From Rhodospirillales bacterium (GTDB lineage: Bacteria; Pseudomonadota; Alphaproteobacteria; Rhodospirillales; Casp-alpha2), in assembly GCA_018662225.1 (NCBI GenBank), contig JABJGO010000066.1:149526-213525 (forward strand): 64,000 bases of DNA, in the 5' to 3' direction. The notes beneath the pieces were generated by a model that searched no databases, was not told the origin of the DNA, and saw only the letters and a program-made list of their open reading frames with translations. This document shows positions 45,255-55,290 of the stretch, piece after piece (position 1 is the stretch's first letter; each line of letters opens with the position of its first letter). The translations under genes and the position numbers were made by a program.

Positions 45255-48194
45255 TTAATGGGCCTCATCCCAGTTGTTGCCGTGGCCCGGATCAACAATT
45301 AAAGGCACATCCAGATGGGCCGCATTTTCCATGACGGATTTTACAGTCGCCGTTGTGGCGTCCAACTCATCGACTGGAACTTCGAAGATCAATTCATCGT
45401 GTACCTGTAACAGCATGCGCGCGCCAAGTTTGGCGTCAGTTAGTGCTCCCGGCACGCGGATCATGGCGCGTTTGATGATATCGGCGGCACCGCCCTGAAT
45501 GGGCGCGTTGATGGCCGCGCGTTCGGCAAAGCCGCGTCGGTTATGCTGTTTGTCATTGATTTCCGGCGTGTAACAGCGCCGACCGTATAGGGTTTCCACA
45601 TACTCAAATTCTTTGGCGTGGGCGATGGTGTCGTCCATGTACTGGCGGATGCCGGGATAGCGTTCGAAATAGGCGTCGATGTAATCTTTGGCCTCGCCGT
45701 TCGAAATGTTCAATTGGCGGGCCAGACCAAAGGCCGAAATGCCGTAGATAATACCGAAGTTAATAGCCTTGGCATTGCGGCGAACCATAGGGTCCATGCC
45801 TTCAATAGGCACGCCGAAGACCTGGCTGGCCGTCATGGCGTGCACGTCCAGATCATTGTGGAAGGCTTCTTTCAGCGCATCGATACCGGCCACATGGGCC
45901 AGCAGGCGTAACTCGATTTGTGAATAGTCAGCCGACAACAACGTGTATCCATCTTCCGGCACGAAGGCGGTGCGAATTTTGCGACCCTCGTCGGTACGGA
46001 TGGGGATGTTCTGCAGGTTGGGATCAGATGAGCTCAACCGCCCCGTGGAAGCGCCTGTTTGTCCATAGGATGTATGAACGCGGCCCGTGGCCGGATTGAT
46101 CTGTTTGATCAGGGCATCAGTGTAGGTGCTTTTCAGTTTGGAAAACTGCCTGAATTCCAAAACCTTTGTGGGCAGTTCGTGCCCGTCAGCGACCAGCCCA
46201 TCCAGTACGTCAACGCCTGTGCCATAAGCCCCGGTCTTGCCCTTCTTGCCACCGGGCAAGCCTAATTCATCGAACAACACTTCACCCAATTGTTTGGGCG
46301 AGGCCACATTGAACTCGCGTCCGGCCAGCTCATGGATTTCGATTTCCAGGGTCGCAATACGCCCACCGAAATCTTTGGATAAGCCGTTCAACACGCTTGC
46401 GTCTACTTTGATGCCGGTACGTTCCATTGTGTCCAAAACGTTGATCAGGGGGCGTTCCAGCGTTTCGTAAACGGTGACCAGCCGGTCATTCACCAGCTTT
46501 TGTTTCAAGACGTGGTGAAGTCGACAGGTGATGTCGGCGTCCTCGGCGGCGTAATCCAATGCCTTATCCAGCGGTACCAGATCAAACGTGACCTTGTTTT
46601 TGCCGGACCCGGCCACGGTGGAAAACTTGATCGTGTCGTAGTTCAGGTGGCGGCTCGCCATAGAATCCATGCCGTGGCTGAACAGGCCACCTTCGGTCAC
46701 GTACGATAACAGCATGGTGTCATCCACCGGTGCCACGTCCATGCCATACCGGCACAGTATCTGCATGTCATATTTGATGTTCTGGCCGATTTTCAGGATC
46801 GATGCGTCTTCCAAGACAGGTTTGAGCAATGCCACCGCATCATCCATGGGGATTTGCCCCGGCAGCAGGCCGGTACCACCCGACAGATCATCACCGCCGT
46901 CACCATCTCCGAAATCAAACCCGCCTTGTGTCTGTTCCTGACGGTGACCAAGCGGGATGTAACAACCTTCGCCGGGTTCACACGCAAGCGATATACCCAC
47001 CAGATCGGCGGTCATGGAATCCAGTGACGTGGTTTCCGTATCCACCGCCACCGATCCCTGTTTATAAATACGATCTATCCATACTTTCAGGGCGTCCGTG
47101 GTCTGGACCAGCTCATAGGTCGTAGCACCGGGCTTGGCCATCAGGTTGGGGTGTTTTGCTTTTCCGCCCGTATCAACTGTATCAACTGTACCGCCTTGTG
47201 CAGCCGGTTCAGATACCTCTCCTTCTGTTTCACCTTCTGGCGCATCGGGTACGGTCAGTCCGTATTTGTTGGCGACCACCGACACCATCGACTTGAATTC
47301 CATTTCGGCCAGGAAGCCGAATACATGATCCGGTTCCGGTGTTTTCACCGCGAAATCAGCGAGAGCGACTTCCACCGGCACATCATCTCTCAGGGTGACC
47401 AGTTGACGTGATACGCGCGCGGCGTCGGCTTCGTTAATCAGGGATTCGCGTTTCTTGGGTTGTTTGACCTCTTCGGCGCGGGCCAGCAGGGAATCCAGAT
47501 CGCCATAGTCATTGATCAATTGCGCGGCCGTCTTGATACCGATGCCGCGAATACCCGGCACGTTGTCGGTGGAATCACCGGCCAGGGCCTGCACATCAAT
47601 CACCCGGTCCGGCTTCACGCCAAACTTCTCGACCACCTCATCGGGGCCAATTTGTTTGTTCTTCATGGCGTCATACATGGTGACTTTGTCTGTCACCAGC
47701 TGCATCAGGTCTTTATCAGACGACACGATGGTGACCTCGGCACCGGCCTCGGCGGCTTGCCGGGCATAGGTGGCGATCAGATCATCGGCCTCATAGCCTT
47801 CCATTTCCACGCGCGCCACATTCAGGGCATCGGTGGCCCGGCGGACCAAATCGAATTGCGGGATCAATTCCTCAGGCGGCGCTTCGCGGTTGGCTTTGTA
47901 GTCTTCATAAATATCATTGCGGAAGGTCTTGCGCTTGGTATCGAACAACACAGCGATATGATCAGCGTCTGTGTCTTCCACCAGCTTCATCAGCATCTTT
48001 GTGTAAACAAAGACCGCCCCCGTATAGATTCCGTCTGAGCGTTTCAGCGGGCTGCGACTGCGAATTTCGCCAAAGAATGCGCGGAATAGAAACCCCGAAC
48101 CGTCAATCAGGTAAACATGTTCAGGTTTGCTGGGCGCGCTCAGTGTCCTGACGCTTGAGAAGCGCCTTCTTCCAGAACGTAATGGCGGCTGCAA
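45255..48194 (-). CDS. polA: DNA polymerase I
   Basis: About 960-979 residues with three domains: 5'-3' exonuclease (starting VYLIDGSGFLFRAFFGE), 3'-5' proofreading exonuclease with acidic metal ligands (AVDTETTSLDSM), and the family A polymerase (DYSQIELRLLAHVAG, RRNAKAINFGIIYGIS, LQVHDELIFEVP). It acts in Okazaki fragment processing and repair. The start is uncertain: TTG 48194 gives the longest frame but lies inside the upstream zinc-finger gene, without a ribosome site. CTG 48143 overlaps that gene's TGA in an ATGA-like way, a few bases after AGGA, and would remove 17 residues that are not typical of PolA. Confidence 0.95.
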   Translation of the reverse strand: MQPPLRSGRRRFSSVRTLSAPSKPEHVYLIDGSGFLFRAFFGEIRSRSPLKRSDGIYTGAVFVYTKMLMKLVEDTDADHIAVLFDTKRKTFRNDIYEDYKANREAPPEELIPQFDLVRRATDALNVARVEMEGYEADDLIATYARQAAEAGAEVTIVSSDKDLMQLVTDKVTMYDAMKNKQIGPDEVVEKFGVKPDRVIDVQALAGDSTDNVPGIRGIGIKTAAQLINDYGDLDSLLARAEEVKQPKKRESLINEADAARVSRQLVTLRDDVPVEVALADFAVKTPEPDHVFGFLAEMEFKSMVSVVANKYGLTVPDAPEGETEGEVSEPAAQGGTVDTVDTGGKAKHPNLMAKPGATTYELVQTTDALKVWIDRIYKQGSVAVDTETTSLDSMTADLVGISLACEPGEGCYIPLGHRQEQTQGGFDFGDGDGGDDLSGGTGLLPGQIPMDDAVALLKPVLEDASILKIGQNIKYDMQILCRYGMDVAPVDDTMLLSYVTEGGLFSHGMDSMASRHLNYDTIKFSTVAGSGKNKVTFDLVPLDKALDYAAEDADITCRLHHVLKQKLVNDRLVTVYETLERPLINVLDTMERTGIKVDASVLNGLSKDFGGRIATLEIEIHELAGREFNVASPKQLGEVLFDELGLPGGKKGKTGAYGTGVDVLDGLVADGHELPTKVLEFRQFSKLKSTYTDALIKQINPATGRVHTSYGQTGASTGRLSSSDPNLQNIPIRTDEGRKIRTAFVPEDGYTLLSADYSQIELRLLAHVAGIDALKEAFHNDLDVHAMTASQVFGVPIEGMDPMVRRNAKAINFGIIYGISAFGLARQLNISNGEAKDYIDAYFERYPGIRQYMDDTIAHAKEFEYVETLYGRRCYTPEINDKQHNRRGFAERAAINAPIQGGAADIIKRAMIRVPGALTDAKLGARMLLQVHDELIFEVPVDELDATTATVKSVMENAAHLDVPLIVDPGHGNNWDEAH

Positions 48195-48319
48195 TAGGGG
48201 CAGGTCTTGGTGCCCTCAGGGCCGATTTCAAGATAAACCATGGGATAGCCGAGGGCGCCGCCGCCGCCATCACATCCGACTGTTGTGTCAGAGACATTTA
48301 TGGTTTCTAGCGCATCCAT
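48140..48319 (-). CDS. Small CHCC-type zinc-finger protein
   Basis: A 59-residue gene with GAGGA seven bases before ATG 48319. The sequence VGCDGGGGALGYPMVYLEIG followed by TCPYCSRHYVLEEGA is the CHCC zinc-finger family shared with the mitochondrial complex I subunit NDUFS6 and common in alphaproteobacteria. Zinc ligands are probably Cys, His and the CPYC pair. It directly precedes and overlaps polA on the same strand. Confidence 0.88.
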   Translation of the reverse strand: MDALETINVSDTTVGCDGGGGALGYPMVYLEIGPEGTKTCPYCSRHYVLEEGASQASGH

Positions 48320-48431
48320 GTGATATTCCTCAAACGGGGATTATTGATGCGTTGATGATACCCATTGACGGGCGACAATCAATCGATTGGTCGCCTAATG
48401 ACGGTGAAATTTTTAAATCAATCGAGTATCC

Positions 48432-49397
48432 ATGACAATTCAAGCACCAGAACACGCCATCCAACTGGAAGGCCTATGCAAAACGTACCAGGCACAAAAA
48501 AGGCAGCCCGCTCATTTGGCGCTGGATGATGTTTCGCTGAACATCCCACGGGGCTCGTTTTTCGGGCTGTTAGGTCCCAATGGAGCCGGGAAATCTACCC
48601 TTATCAATATTCTGGCCGGGCTGGTGATTAAATCATCGGGCACCGCACGGGTGTGCGGGTACGATATCGAAACTGATATGCGCGAGGCGCGTCGGTCCAT
48701 CGGCGTGGTGCCGCAAGAGCTGAACATGGACCCATACTTTACACCGTTTGAATTACTGGATCTGTATGCCGGTCTTTATGGCGTCGCCCGGAAAGATCGC
48801 CGTACCGATGAAATTCTGGAAGCTGTGGGCCTGGCGGACAAACGCGATTCTTATTCCCGGTCCTTGTCGGGGGGGATGCGTCGGCGGTTGCTGGTCGGGA
48901 AAGCCATGGTTCATTCGCCGCCCATTCTGGTTCTTGATGAGCCAACAGCCGGTGTTGATGTGGAATTGCGCCATCAGCTTTGGGAATATGTCAGACGCTT
49001 GAATGATCAGGGCACGACGGTGCTGCTGACCACGCACTATCTGGAAGAAGCCGAAGAGCTTTGTGATCAGATTGCCATCATCAATCACGGCAAGGTGGTC
49101 GCCAATGAACGCACGTCGCATTTGCTGGGTTGGCTGGATTCCAAGGAATTGACTGTTTTGCTGGATCAGGACGTGTCCGTTATTCCCGAACAACTGCAAC
49201 AATTTAATGTGGAGCAGAAAAGCAGTCGCGAGCTGTTGTTCAGCTATCCACCCAGCAAGACCAACTCCGGCGAAGTGCTGGCTGCGCTCCGTGATGCCGG
49301 GTTGGGCATTGTGGATGTTTCTACTCGTGAGGCGGAGCTGGAAGATATCTTTATCTCGCTCACCAGTTCGAAACGCGACAACGATGCTCATACATGA
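48432..49397 (+). CDS. ABC transporter ATP-binding protein (ABC-2 / drug-export type)
   Basis: A 321-residue ATPase. Walker A GPNGAGKST, signature LSGGMRRRL, Walker B ILVLDEPTAGVD and the H-loop TTHYLEEAEELC are intact. The C-terminal extension of about 75 residues is typical of the DrrA/CcmA-type ABC-2 exporters. No permease is adjacent: the next gene, overlapping by four bases, is a lipoprotein hydrolase. The membrane partner must be encoded elsewhere. Confidence 0.93.
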   Translation: MTIQAPEHAIQLEGLCKTYQAQKRQPAHLALDDVSLNIPRGSFFGLLGPNGAGKSTLINILAGLVIKSSGTARVCGYDIETDMREARRSIGVVPQELNMDPYFTPFELLDLYAGLYGVARKDRRTDEILEAVGLADKRDSYSRSLSGGMRRRLLVGKAMVHSPPILVLDEPTAGVDVELRHQLWEYVRRLNDQGTTVLLTTHYLEEAEELCDQIAIINHGKVVANERTSHLLGWLDSKELTVLLDQDVSVIPEQLQQFNVEQKSSRELLFSYPPSKTNSGEVLAALRDAGLGIVDVSTREAELEDIFISLTSSKRDNDAHT

Positions 49398-50395
49398 TCA
49401 TGCGAACTCATACGGCGGTGATCGGAGTCCTGCTGTTTCTGACAGCGTGTAGTCCGACAATCATGGTTCAAGGTCCCCCCATTCAGGACGCATCCATGCA
49501 ATCTGACACCTTCATGATGCCTGATGGCGCGTTGTTGCCGCTGCATGCCTGGTTGCCTGATACGGGTGAGCCAAAAGCCATCATCATCGCCCTGCACGGG
49601 TTCAACGACTATGGTCAGTTTTTCAAAGACCTGGGCGGCTATCTGCGGGCGCGCAATATCGCGAGTTATGCCTATGATCAACGGGGCTTTGGGGGCACGG
49701 AAAATGCCGGATACTGGTCAGGTGTGGAAGCTTATGTTTCCGATGCCAAGGCCGTATTTTCTGTCGTCAAAGCCCAGCATCCAAACACGCCCATATACAT
49801 GTTTGGCGAAAGCATGGGAGGTGCGGTTTTGATGGCGTCCGCTGTGGATGACGAGCCGCTGCAACCGGACGGGTTTATTCTGGCCGCCCCTGCCGTGTGG
49901 GGGCGCGATACCATGGCGTTTTACCAAAATGCCGCGCTATGGGTGGCTGTTCATACCATGCCCTGGCTGCACCTGACGGGCCGCGGGCTGAACATCCAGC
50001 CATCAGACAATATTGAAATGCTGCGCGCCTTGGGTCGCGATCCGTTGGTGATCAAGGAGACCCGGGTGGATGCCATCTGGGGTGTTGTTAACCTGATGGA
50101 CCGGGCGCTTGAAAGCGCCCGTCAGTTTGATGCGCGGGCGTTAATCCTGTACGGGGATCGTGATGAGGTTGTTGGCATGGGACCTACGAAGACCATGCTG
50201 CAATCTTTACCCGCCGCCACGCCGGGTCACCGCCGGGTGGCGTTGTATGAGAATGGCTATCACATGTTGATCCGCGACTTGATGGCGGAAACCATCTGGC
50301 GTGATATTGAAAGCTGGATTGAAGCGCCTGAATTATCATTGCCATCCGGTGCGGATGAATTTGCGTTGTTGCGGAAAATTATGGCGGCTCCTTGA
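49394..50395 (+). CDS. Lipoprotein alpha/beta hydrolase, monoacylglycerol-lipase / lysophospholipase-like
   Basis: A 333-residue protein with a lipobox (LFLTAC) about residue 20, so a lipid-anchored envelope protein. The hydrolase domain shows IIIALHGFNDYGQFF, nucleophile serine in MFGESMGGAVLM, Asp in LILYGDRDEVVG and His in ENGYHMLIRD, as in monoacylglycerol lipases. It is translationally coupled to the ABC ATPase gene, suggesting a role in lipid handling at the envelope. Confidence 0.9.
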   Translation: MIMRTHTAVIGVLLFLTACSPTIMVQGPPIQDASMQSDTFMMPDGALLPLHAWLPDTGEPKAIIIALHGFNDYGQFFKDLGGYLRARNIASYAYDQRGFGGTENAGYWSGVEAYVSDAKAVFSVVKAQHPNTPIYMFGESMGGAVLMASAVDDEPLQPDGFILAAPAVWGRDTMAFYQNAALWVAVHTMPWLHLTGRGLNIQPSDNIEMLRALGRDPLVIKETRVDAIWGVVNLMDRALESARQFDARALILYGDRDEVVGMGPTKTMLQSLPAATPGHRRVALYENGYHMLIRDLMAETIWRDIESWIEAPELSLPSGADEFALLRKIMAAP

Positions 50396-50439
50396 TTACA
50401 ATCAAGACGGACGACCATCAGACTCTCTAGGGTACACGA

Positions 50440-51600
50440 ATGATAAGCACGATGTTCAGGCAGGGTTTTCGTCCTTTTTTTCTAGCCGCCGGCGTTTGGG
50501 CCTGTGCGTCTCTGGGTATTTGGGTGCTCTGGATCACAGGCTATCTCGATATGGCCGCTGTTGATCCGTTGCACTGGCATGCTCATGAGATGTTGTTTGG
50601 CTATACCGGGGCCGCGATCACCGGATTTATTTTAACCGCCATTCCCAACTGGACCCGCCGACTCCCTGTTCGAGGCATTCCCCTGGCCTTGTTGCTGATG
50701 GTTTGGATCGCAGGTCGCGCCGCCTGTTTGATGCAAGACCAGTTGGGTGCTGTGGTTGTGATGGCCGTGGATGTTTCTTTCCCTATTTTAGTGTTTGGCA
50801 TTGTTCTGCGTGAAATTATCGCTGGAAAGAACTGGCGAAACCTGCCGGTTGCGGGCGTTCTGGGGCTGTTTGCCGCTGCCAGCGTGGTCGATCACCTGAG
50901 CACCATGGATATCGTTGCCGATGACCGGTTGGGGCAACGTATGGGGCTTGCCGTTATTATAATGCTGATCGGATTAATTGGAGGGCGGGTTGTGCCGAGC
51001 TTCACCGGCAATTGGCTAAACAAACAAGGCGCCACCGTTTCGCCTGTGCTGTTTTCGGGTTTTGACAAATTCAGTCTTGTGATTTTGCTGGCGGCATTGG
51101 TGCTGTGGTGTGTTGTGCCTGACCATATGGTCACTGGTTGGACGCTTGTATTTGCCGGTGTCTGTCACGGCTTCCGCCTGTTCAGGTGGCGCGGATACGC
51201 GACCTGTGCGGAAATTCTGGTCCTTATTCTGCATATTGGCTACGGCTGGATCGCGTTGGGCCTACTGCTCATGGGATTGGAAATTGTTTGGCCAGGCGCC
51301 TTACCCCTATCGGGTCTTCACGCCATTACGGCAGGTGGTATTGCCACAATGACGTTGGCTATGATGACACGAGCAACATTGGGGCATACAGGGCAAGAGC
51401 TGACGGCTGATCCCGGTACAACGATTATTTACGGGCTGGTTACCATGGGTGCGGTGTTGCGGGTGTTGGTGCCGGTATTCCCGTCTGAAGCCTTCCAGAG
51501 CATCCTTGGTGTATCTGCGATATTCTGGATCGCCGGGTTCGCCCTGTTTGTCATCATATACGCGCCCTTGCTGGCGGGGATGGGACAGCAGGAAGACTGA
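50440..51600 (+). CDS. NnrS family membrane protein
   Basis: A 386-residue polytopic protein with about twelve helices. It shows the NnrS starts: MFRQGFRPFFLAAGVWA, HWHAHEMLFGYTGAAITGFILTAIPNW, GRVVPSFTGNW and MMTRATLGHTG, with many conserved histidines. NnrS is a heme- and copper-containing protein linked to nitric oxide resistance or denitrification. No NO-responsive regulator is adjacent. Confidence 0.95.
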   Translation: MISTMFRQGFRPFFLAAGVWACASLGIWVLWITGYLDMAAVDPLHWHAHEMLFGYTGAAITGFILTAIPNWTRRLPVRGIPLALLLMVWIAGRAACLMQDQLGAVVVMAVDVSFPILVFGIVLREIIAGKNWRNLPVAGVLGLFAAASVVDHLSTMDIVADDRLGQRMGLAVIIMLIGLIGGRVVPSFTGNWLNKQGATVSPVLFSGFDKFSLVILLAALVLWCVVPDHMVTGWTLVFAGVCHGFRLFRWRGYATCAEILVLILHIGYGWIALGLLLMGLEIVWPGALPLSGLHAITAGGIATMTLAMMTRATLGHTGQELTADPGTTIIYGLVTMGAVLRVLVPVFPSEAFQSILGVSAIFWIAGFALFVIIYAPLLAGMGQQED

Positions 51601-51646
51601 TTGTCCATGCTTTAGCTTTCCGCACATCTGTGGTTTGTTCACCCCC

Positions 51647-52972
51647 ATGAGAAAACAGCCAGGAAAATCCGCCAAGCCAGCATGGCGAAAACCCAAGCAT
51701 AAGCGCGGTGCAAGCAAGGCCATCGGTCCCGTTCAGACGCTGGATATTGCCTACATTGGCCACCGCGGAGAAGGCGTGGCGTGGGTTGATCAGGACGGCC
51801 AAAAGATCCGTTGTTACATCCCCTATACGGCCGCCGGTGATACGGTTACCGCGCGGGTGAATGGCGAACGGGGTGAACTGGTTGCGGTTACCGGGTCCGG
51901 CGAAGACCGGTCGGAGCCTTTTTGTCCGCATTTCGGGTCTTGTGGTGGTTGTGCGTTACAGCATGTACAGGCCTCAGCCTATGCCAAATGGAAGCAGGGC
52001 GTTGTGGAGACAGCGCTGGAACGACAAAGCCTGAGCACGACTATTCATCCGATTGTGGATGCCCATGGTTCGGGCCGGCGTCGGGTGACTGTACATGTGC
52101 GATCATCCAAGCAGGGAATCGAAGCCGGGTTCATGCGGGTGAAAAGCCATGACTTGCTGACCATTGATGCGTGCCCTATTTTGGCCCCCGAGCTATCGGG
52201 ATGTTTTCAGGTCGCTACCCGGTTGGGTGAAATTCTCAAAAGCAATTGCAACAAGATGGACATTCAGATGGCGGCTTCGGCGGCGGGACTGGATTGCAAT
52301 ATCATTGGGCCGCGCGACATCACCTATGATCAGCACATGGATTTAACAGACTTAGCCCATGCCGAGAACTTCGCCCGGTTAGCGGTGAATGACGATGTGG
52401 TTTTGGAACAACGTCCGCCGGTGCTTCGCATGGGGACGGCGGATGCGAGAATTTCATCAGGCACATTCCTGCAAGCCACCGAGATGGGTGAAGAGACATT
52501 ATCCAAGCTGGTCCGTGACTGTGTGGGCGATGCCAAAATGGTGGCGGATCTTTTTTGCGGGGTCGGGCCGTTTGCCTTACGCTTGGCAGACCGCGCCAGC
52601 ATTTATGCGGCCGACAATAACGAGATGGCCATCACCGCTCTGCGGTACGCCGCCGATCACACCCCGGGCCTGAAGCCCATTGAAACGGTGCAGCGCGATT
52701 TGTCGGCTGATCCGTTGACCATGCTGGAACTGAACCGGTTTGATGCTGTGATTTTTGATCCACCCCGTGCCGGTGCCCAGAAACAGGCCCGTGAGCTGGC
52801 GACCTCAAATGTACCAAACGTTGTTGCCGTATCGTGCGATGCCGCAAGTTTTGCCCGCGACGCCCGTACATTGGTGGAAGGCGGCTATAGCTTACGCCAC
52901 GTAACGCCCGTAGATCAGTTCAAATGGTCCGCCCATGTGGAAATGGTCGGGTATTTTGTGCGAAGACGGTGA
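51647..52972 (+). CDS. RumA/TrmA-type SAM-dependent RNA 5-methyluridine methyltransferase
   Basis: 441 residues from ATG 51647. A basic N-terminal tail and TRAM-like barrel are followed by an Fe-S cluster site (CPHFGSCGGC plus a later Cys in IDACPIL), the Rossmann domain (DLFCGVGPFALRLA), VIFDPPRAGAQ and the catalytic Cys in VVAVSCDAASFARD. It methylates C5 of a uridine in rRNA or tRNA; the target (RlmD-, RlmC- or TrmA-like) cannot be fixed by eye. Confidence 0.93.
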   Translation: MRKQPGKSAKPAWRKPKHKRGASKAIGPVQTLDIAYIGHRGEGVAWVDQDGQKIRCYIPYTAAGDTVTARVNGERGELVAVTGSGEDRSEPFCPHFGSCGGCALQHVQASAYAKWKQGVVETALERQSLSTTIHPIVDAHGSGRRRVTVHVRSSKQGIEAGFMRVKSHDLLTIDACPILAPELSGCFQVATRLGEILKSNCNKMDIQMAASAAGLDCNIIGPRDITYDQHMDLTDLAHAENFARLAVNDDVVLEQRPPVLRMGTADARISSGTFLQATEMGEETLSKLVRDCVGDAKMVADLFCGVGPFALRLADRASIYAADNNEMAITALRYAADHTPGLKPIETVQRDLSADPLTMLELNRFDAVIFDPPRAGAQKQARELATSNVPNVVAVSCDAASFARDARTLVEGGYSLRHVTPVDQFKWSAHVEMVGYFVRRR

Positions 52973-52974
52973 TA

Positions 52975-54459
52975 TTAAACCGAATACGTGGGTTTCCAGT
53001 CCTCGCCCCAGGCTTCTCGCCACAGGAAGGGTCTGGTCGAATTACCCTTGGCGCCGCCCCCTGTCCAGAGATTCCATTTGGGGTTTGAGTAGGTGTCAAA
53101 AAAATCATCCAGACGGGCAACCAGGACATTCAGTTCATCCGCATGCTCAGCCTTGTCTATGACGTTCTGCCGTTCGTCGGGATCATTGCGAAGATCGTAT
53201 AATTCATCCGTGAACTCGAACGATGTGGGGCCATAGCGCCGCATCAACAACCAATCAGCGGTACGAATGGTGCGGGTCTCCTCCTGCTCCATAAAGACGG
53301 CATCACCCCATTCAGGCGCATCCTCTTCAATAAGTGATCGCATACTCCGGCTATGCATCTTCTCTGGTGTTGGCGATGGTAGGCCAGCGTAGTCCAGGAT
53401 TGTCGCAAAAATGTCAGTGGTACCCACAAGTGACTGCTGCACCTTTCCTTCATTTCTTTTCCCGGGTGGGCGGATGATCATCGGTATATTGTTGGCTTCG
53501 CGGTGGGTGTTTGAAGGCCAGGTATCCTCGCCATGCCCCCAGAAACCATGTTGACCCAATGACATGCCGTGGTCCGAAGTGTAAATCACCAGGGTGTCAT
53601 CGGCGATATTTTGGTCATCCAGGGCGTCGAACACTCGGCCGACGCCGTTATCAACAACGCTCATTTGCGAGTAATAATTCCGCAACGTCGGCAGGTCATT
53701 GAGAAGTTGTGGCATGCAGTTGACTTCATCCGGATCATGGTAGTCGGGCATCTTCTCCTGGCGCACCAACAGCCAATCGATCAGCTCCTTGCTAATGGCC
53801 TCCCGTGGGACGGAATCAAAAGGCGTGTCGCTATACAATTTAGCGAACTCGTTAATGGCCTCGCCCTTGATCGATGGCCAATGGCCATAGGGGGCGGGAT
53901 AGGTCAGGAACATAAAGAACGGATTGTCCGTTTCAGGGTTTCGCCGGCCTATGTAGTCAACGGCCTGGTCGCTGAAAAAATCAACCGAATGGCCGGGGTA
54001 TTTTGTGTGTTCTCCATTGACGATCATCTCATTGTCATAAAATGTCTGAACGTGGCCGACCTGTAGGGTGACCCATTCTTTAAAGCCATTCTGGGGCTTG
54101 CCGGCGTGGCCCAAATGATACTTGCCCATCAAGGCTGTGTCATATCCGGCCTGGGACAAAAGATCGGGCAGGGTGGGCAGCTCTGCTACGGCGCTCCAGT
54201 CTTTGGGCCAATCATCAATTGTTGAATCATCAAGCCATGTGTGCACACCGTGTTGCGACGGCATCAGCCCCGTTAGCACGGACGCACGACAGGGCGAACA
54301 CATAGCATTGGGGCAATAGGCCTCGCTGAATCGAACGGCATGGTCTGCCAAACGATCGAGATTGGGGGTATGGATTTCAGAATTCCCGGCGCACCCCAGC
54401 ATCTTGGCTGGCTGGTTATCGACAAAAACAAGGAGGATATTTGGCTTTTTTACTGACAT
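52975..54459 (-). CDS. Sulfatase (formylglycine-dependent arylsulfatase family)
   Basis: 494 residues with no signal peptide. The metal-binding N-terminus (PNILLVFVDN) precedes the sulfatase signature CSPCRASVLTG, with Cys54 as the residue converted to formylglycine (C-x-P-x-R). The later segments LVIYTSDHGMSLGQHGFWGH and the C-terminal subdomain fit the family. Activity needs a formylglycine-generating enzyme; the only relative in this window (17656-18522) is exported and lacks one active-site cysteine, so another maturase is expected. The substrate is unknown. Confidence 0.93.
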   Translation of the reverse strand: MSVKKPNILLVFVDNQPAKMLGCAGNSEIHTPNLDRLADHAVRFSEAYCPNAMCSPCRASVLTGLMPSQHGVHTWLDDSTIDDWPKDWSAVAELPTLPDLLSQAGYDTALMGKYHLGHAGKPQNGFKEWVTLQVGHVQTFYDNEMIVNGEHTKYPGHSVDFFSDQAVDYIGRRNPETDNPFFMFLTYPAPYGHWPSIKGEAINEFAKLYSDTPFDSVPREAISKELIDWLLVRQEKMPDYHDPDEVNCMPQLLNDLPTLRNYYSQMSVVDNGVGRVFDALDDQNIADDTLVIYTSDHGMSLGQHGFWGHGEDTWPSNTHREANNIPMIIRPPGKRNEGKVQQSLVGTTDIFATILDYAGLPSPTPEKMHSRSMRSLIEEDAPEWGDAVFMEQEETRTIRTADWLLMRRYGPTSFEFTDELYDLRNDPDERQNVIDKAEHADELNVLVARLDDFFDTYSNPKWNLWTGGGAKGNSTRPFLWREAWGEDWKPTYSV

Positions 54460-54610
54460 TTTTAGCGATGTCTTTCATTTGGGTTCATGTTTAACAGACG
54501 TATTCATACGGCGATTACAGAACCCTACCAAACCCCGCCACCAATCACGAGGGCAAATTGTTGCTGTACTTGCACTAGCGTCAAACCCGGCGTAAGTTCT
54601 GGCCCAAGCG

Positions 54611-54687
<77 letters not shown>

Positions 54688-54832
54688 ACTTTCTTATGAT
54701 ATTTCAACGAACTAGAGCGTAAATTCGGATGCGCAGAGATTGTCGATATTCAATTGCACACCGTATGCACACGAGAACGCCAGTAAATACATCCCATTAA
54801 TCTCTCAATATCAATGACTTAATGAACAGCGA

Positions 54833-55036
54833 ATGCCTGTGATAAACCCTCAAATTGAGCCTGGTGATAGGTACATCAAAGTCGATGCACCGAACATCAT
54901 TTGGGTCGTTAGCCACCCGCTGGATGTTGCTGATCCTGTCCCTCATGTACGCCTTGTCCAAGAAGGCGCAGCCAACAGGCAGATCACGTTGTCTGTCTCT
55001 GCTCTACAAGATCCTCGGATGTACAAGAAGGTTTAG
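54833..55036 (+). CDS. Small conserved hypothetical protein
   Basis: A 67-residue product: PGDRYIKVDAPNIIWVV, then VPHVRLV and a QITLSVSALQDPRMYKKV end. This resembles a widespread group of small alphaproteobacterial proteins with a PHVRL and S-x-x-AL-x-D pattern, of unknown function. It is the first frame after the tRNA. There is no strong ribosome site. Confidence 0.6.
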   Translation: MPVINPQIEPGDRYIKVDAPNIIWVVSHPLDVADPVPHVRLVQEGAANRQITLSVSALQDPRMYKKV

Positions 55037-55290
55037 CGGGACCTGCAGTATTGTGACTTCCGTCACTGACGCTCGGCTTATCGTATGGCACAGTGTATCC
55101 ACCCTAAGAGATTCCCTCTCTTACTTCTCTCCCTTGCTCCTCGGTGCCGCAATGGTTCCGGGGAGTTTCCTTTTGCATGTTGATACAATGATGACGTATC
55201 CGGTGAGCCGCTACAAACGACAGGGTCAAGTAGTCCAGCGAGTCTACGAGTGGCTACTTGAGGCTGCGGTGACACCGAAACACTGAAAAC

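Noticed and set aside
48127..48435. 102-residue plus-strand frame upstream of the ABC ATPase
   Set aside because: It lies opposite the CHCC zinc-finger gene, which has a clear ribosome site and family motif.
54855..55286. 143-residue open frame after the tRNA
   Set aside because: Composition (many Ser, Leu, Arg, Met) looks random. It overlaps the more convincing 67-residue frame and has no ribosome site.
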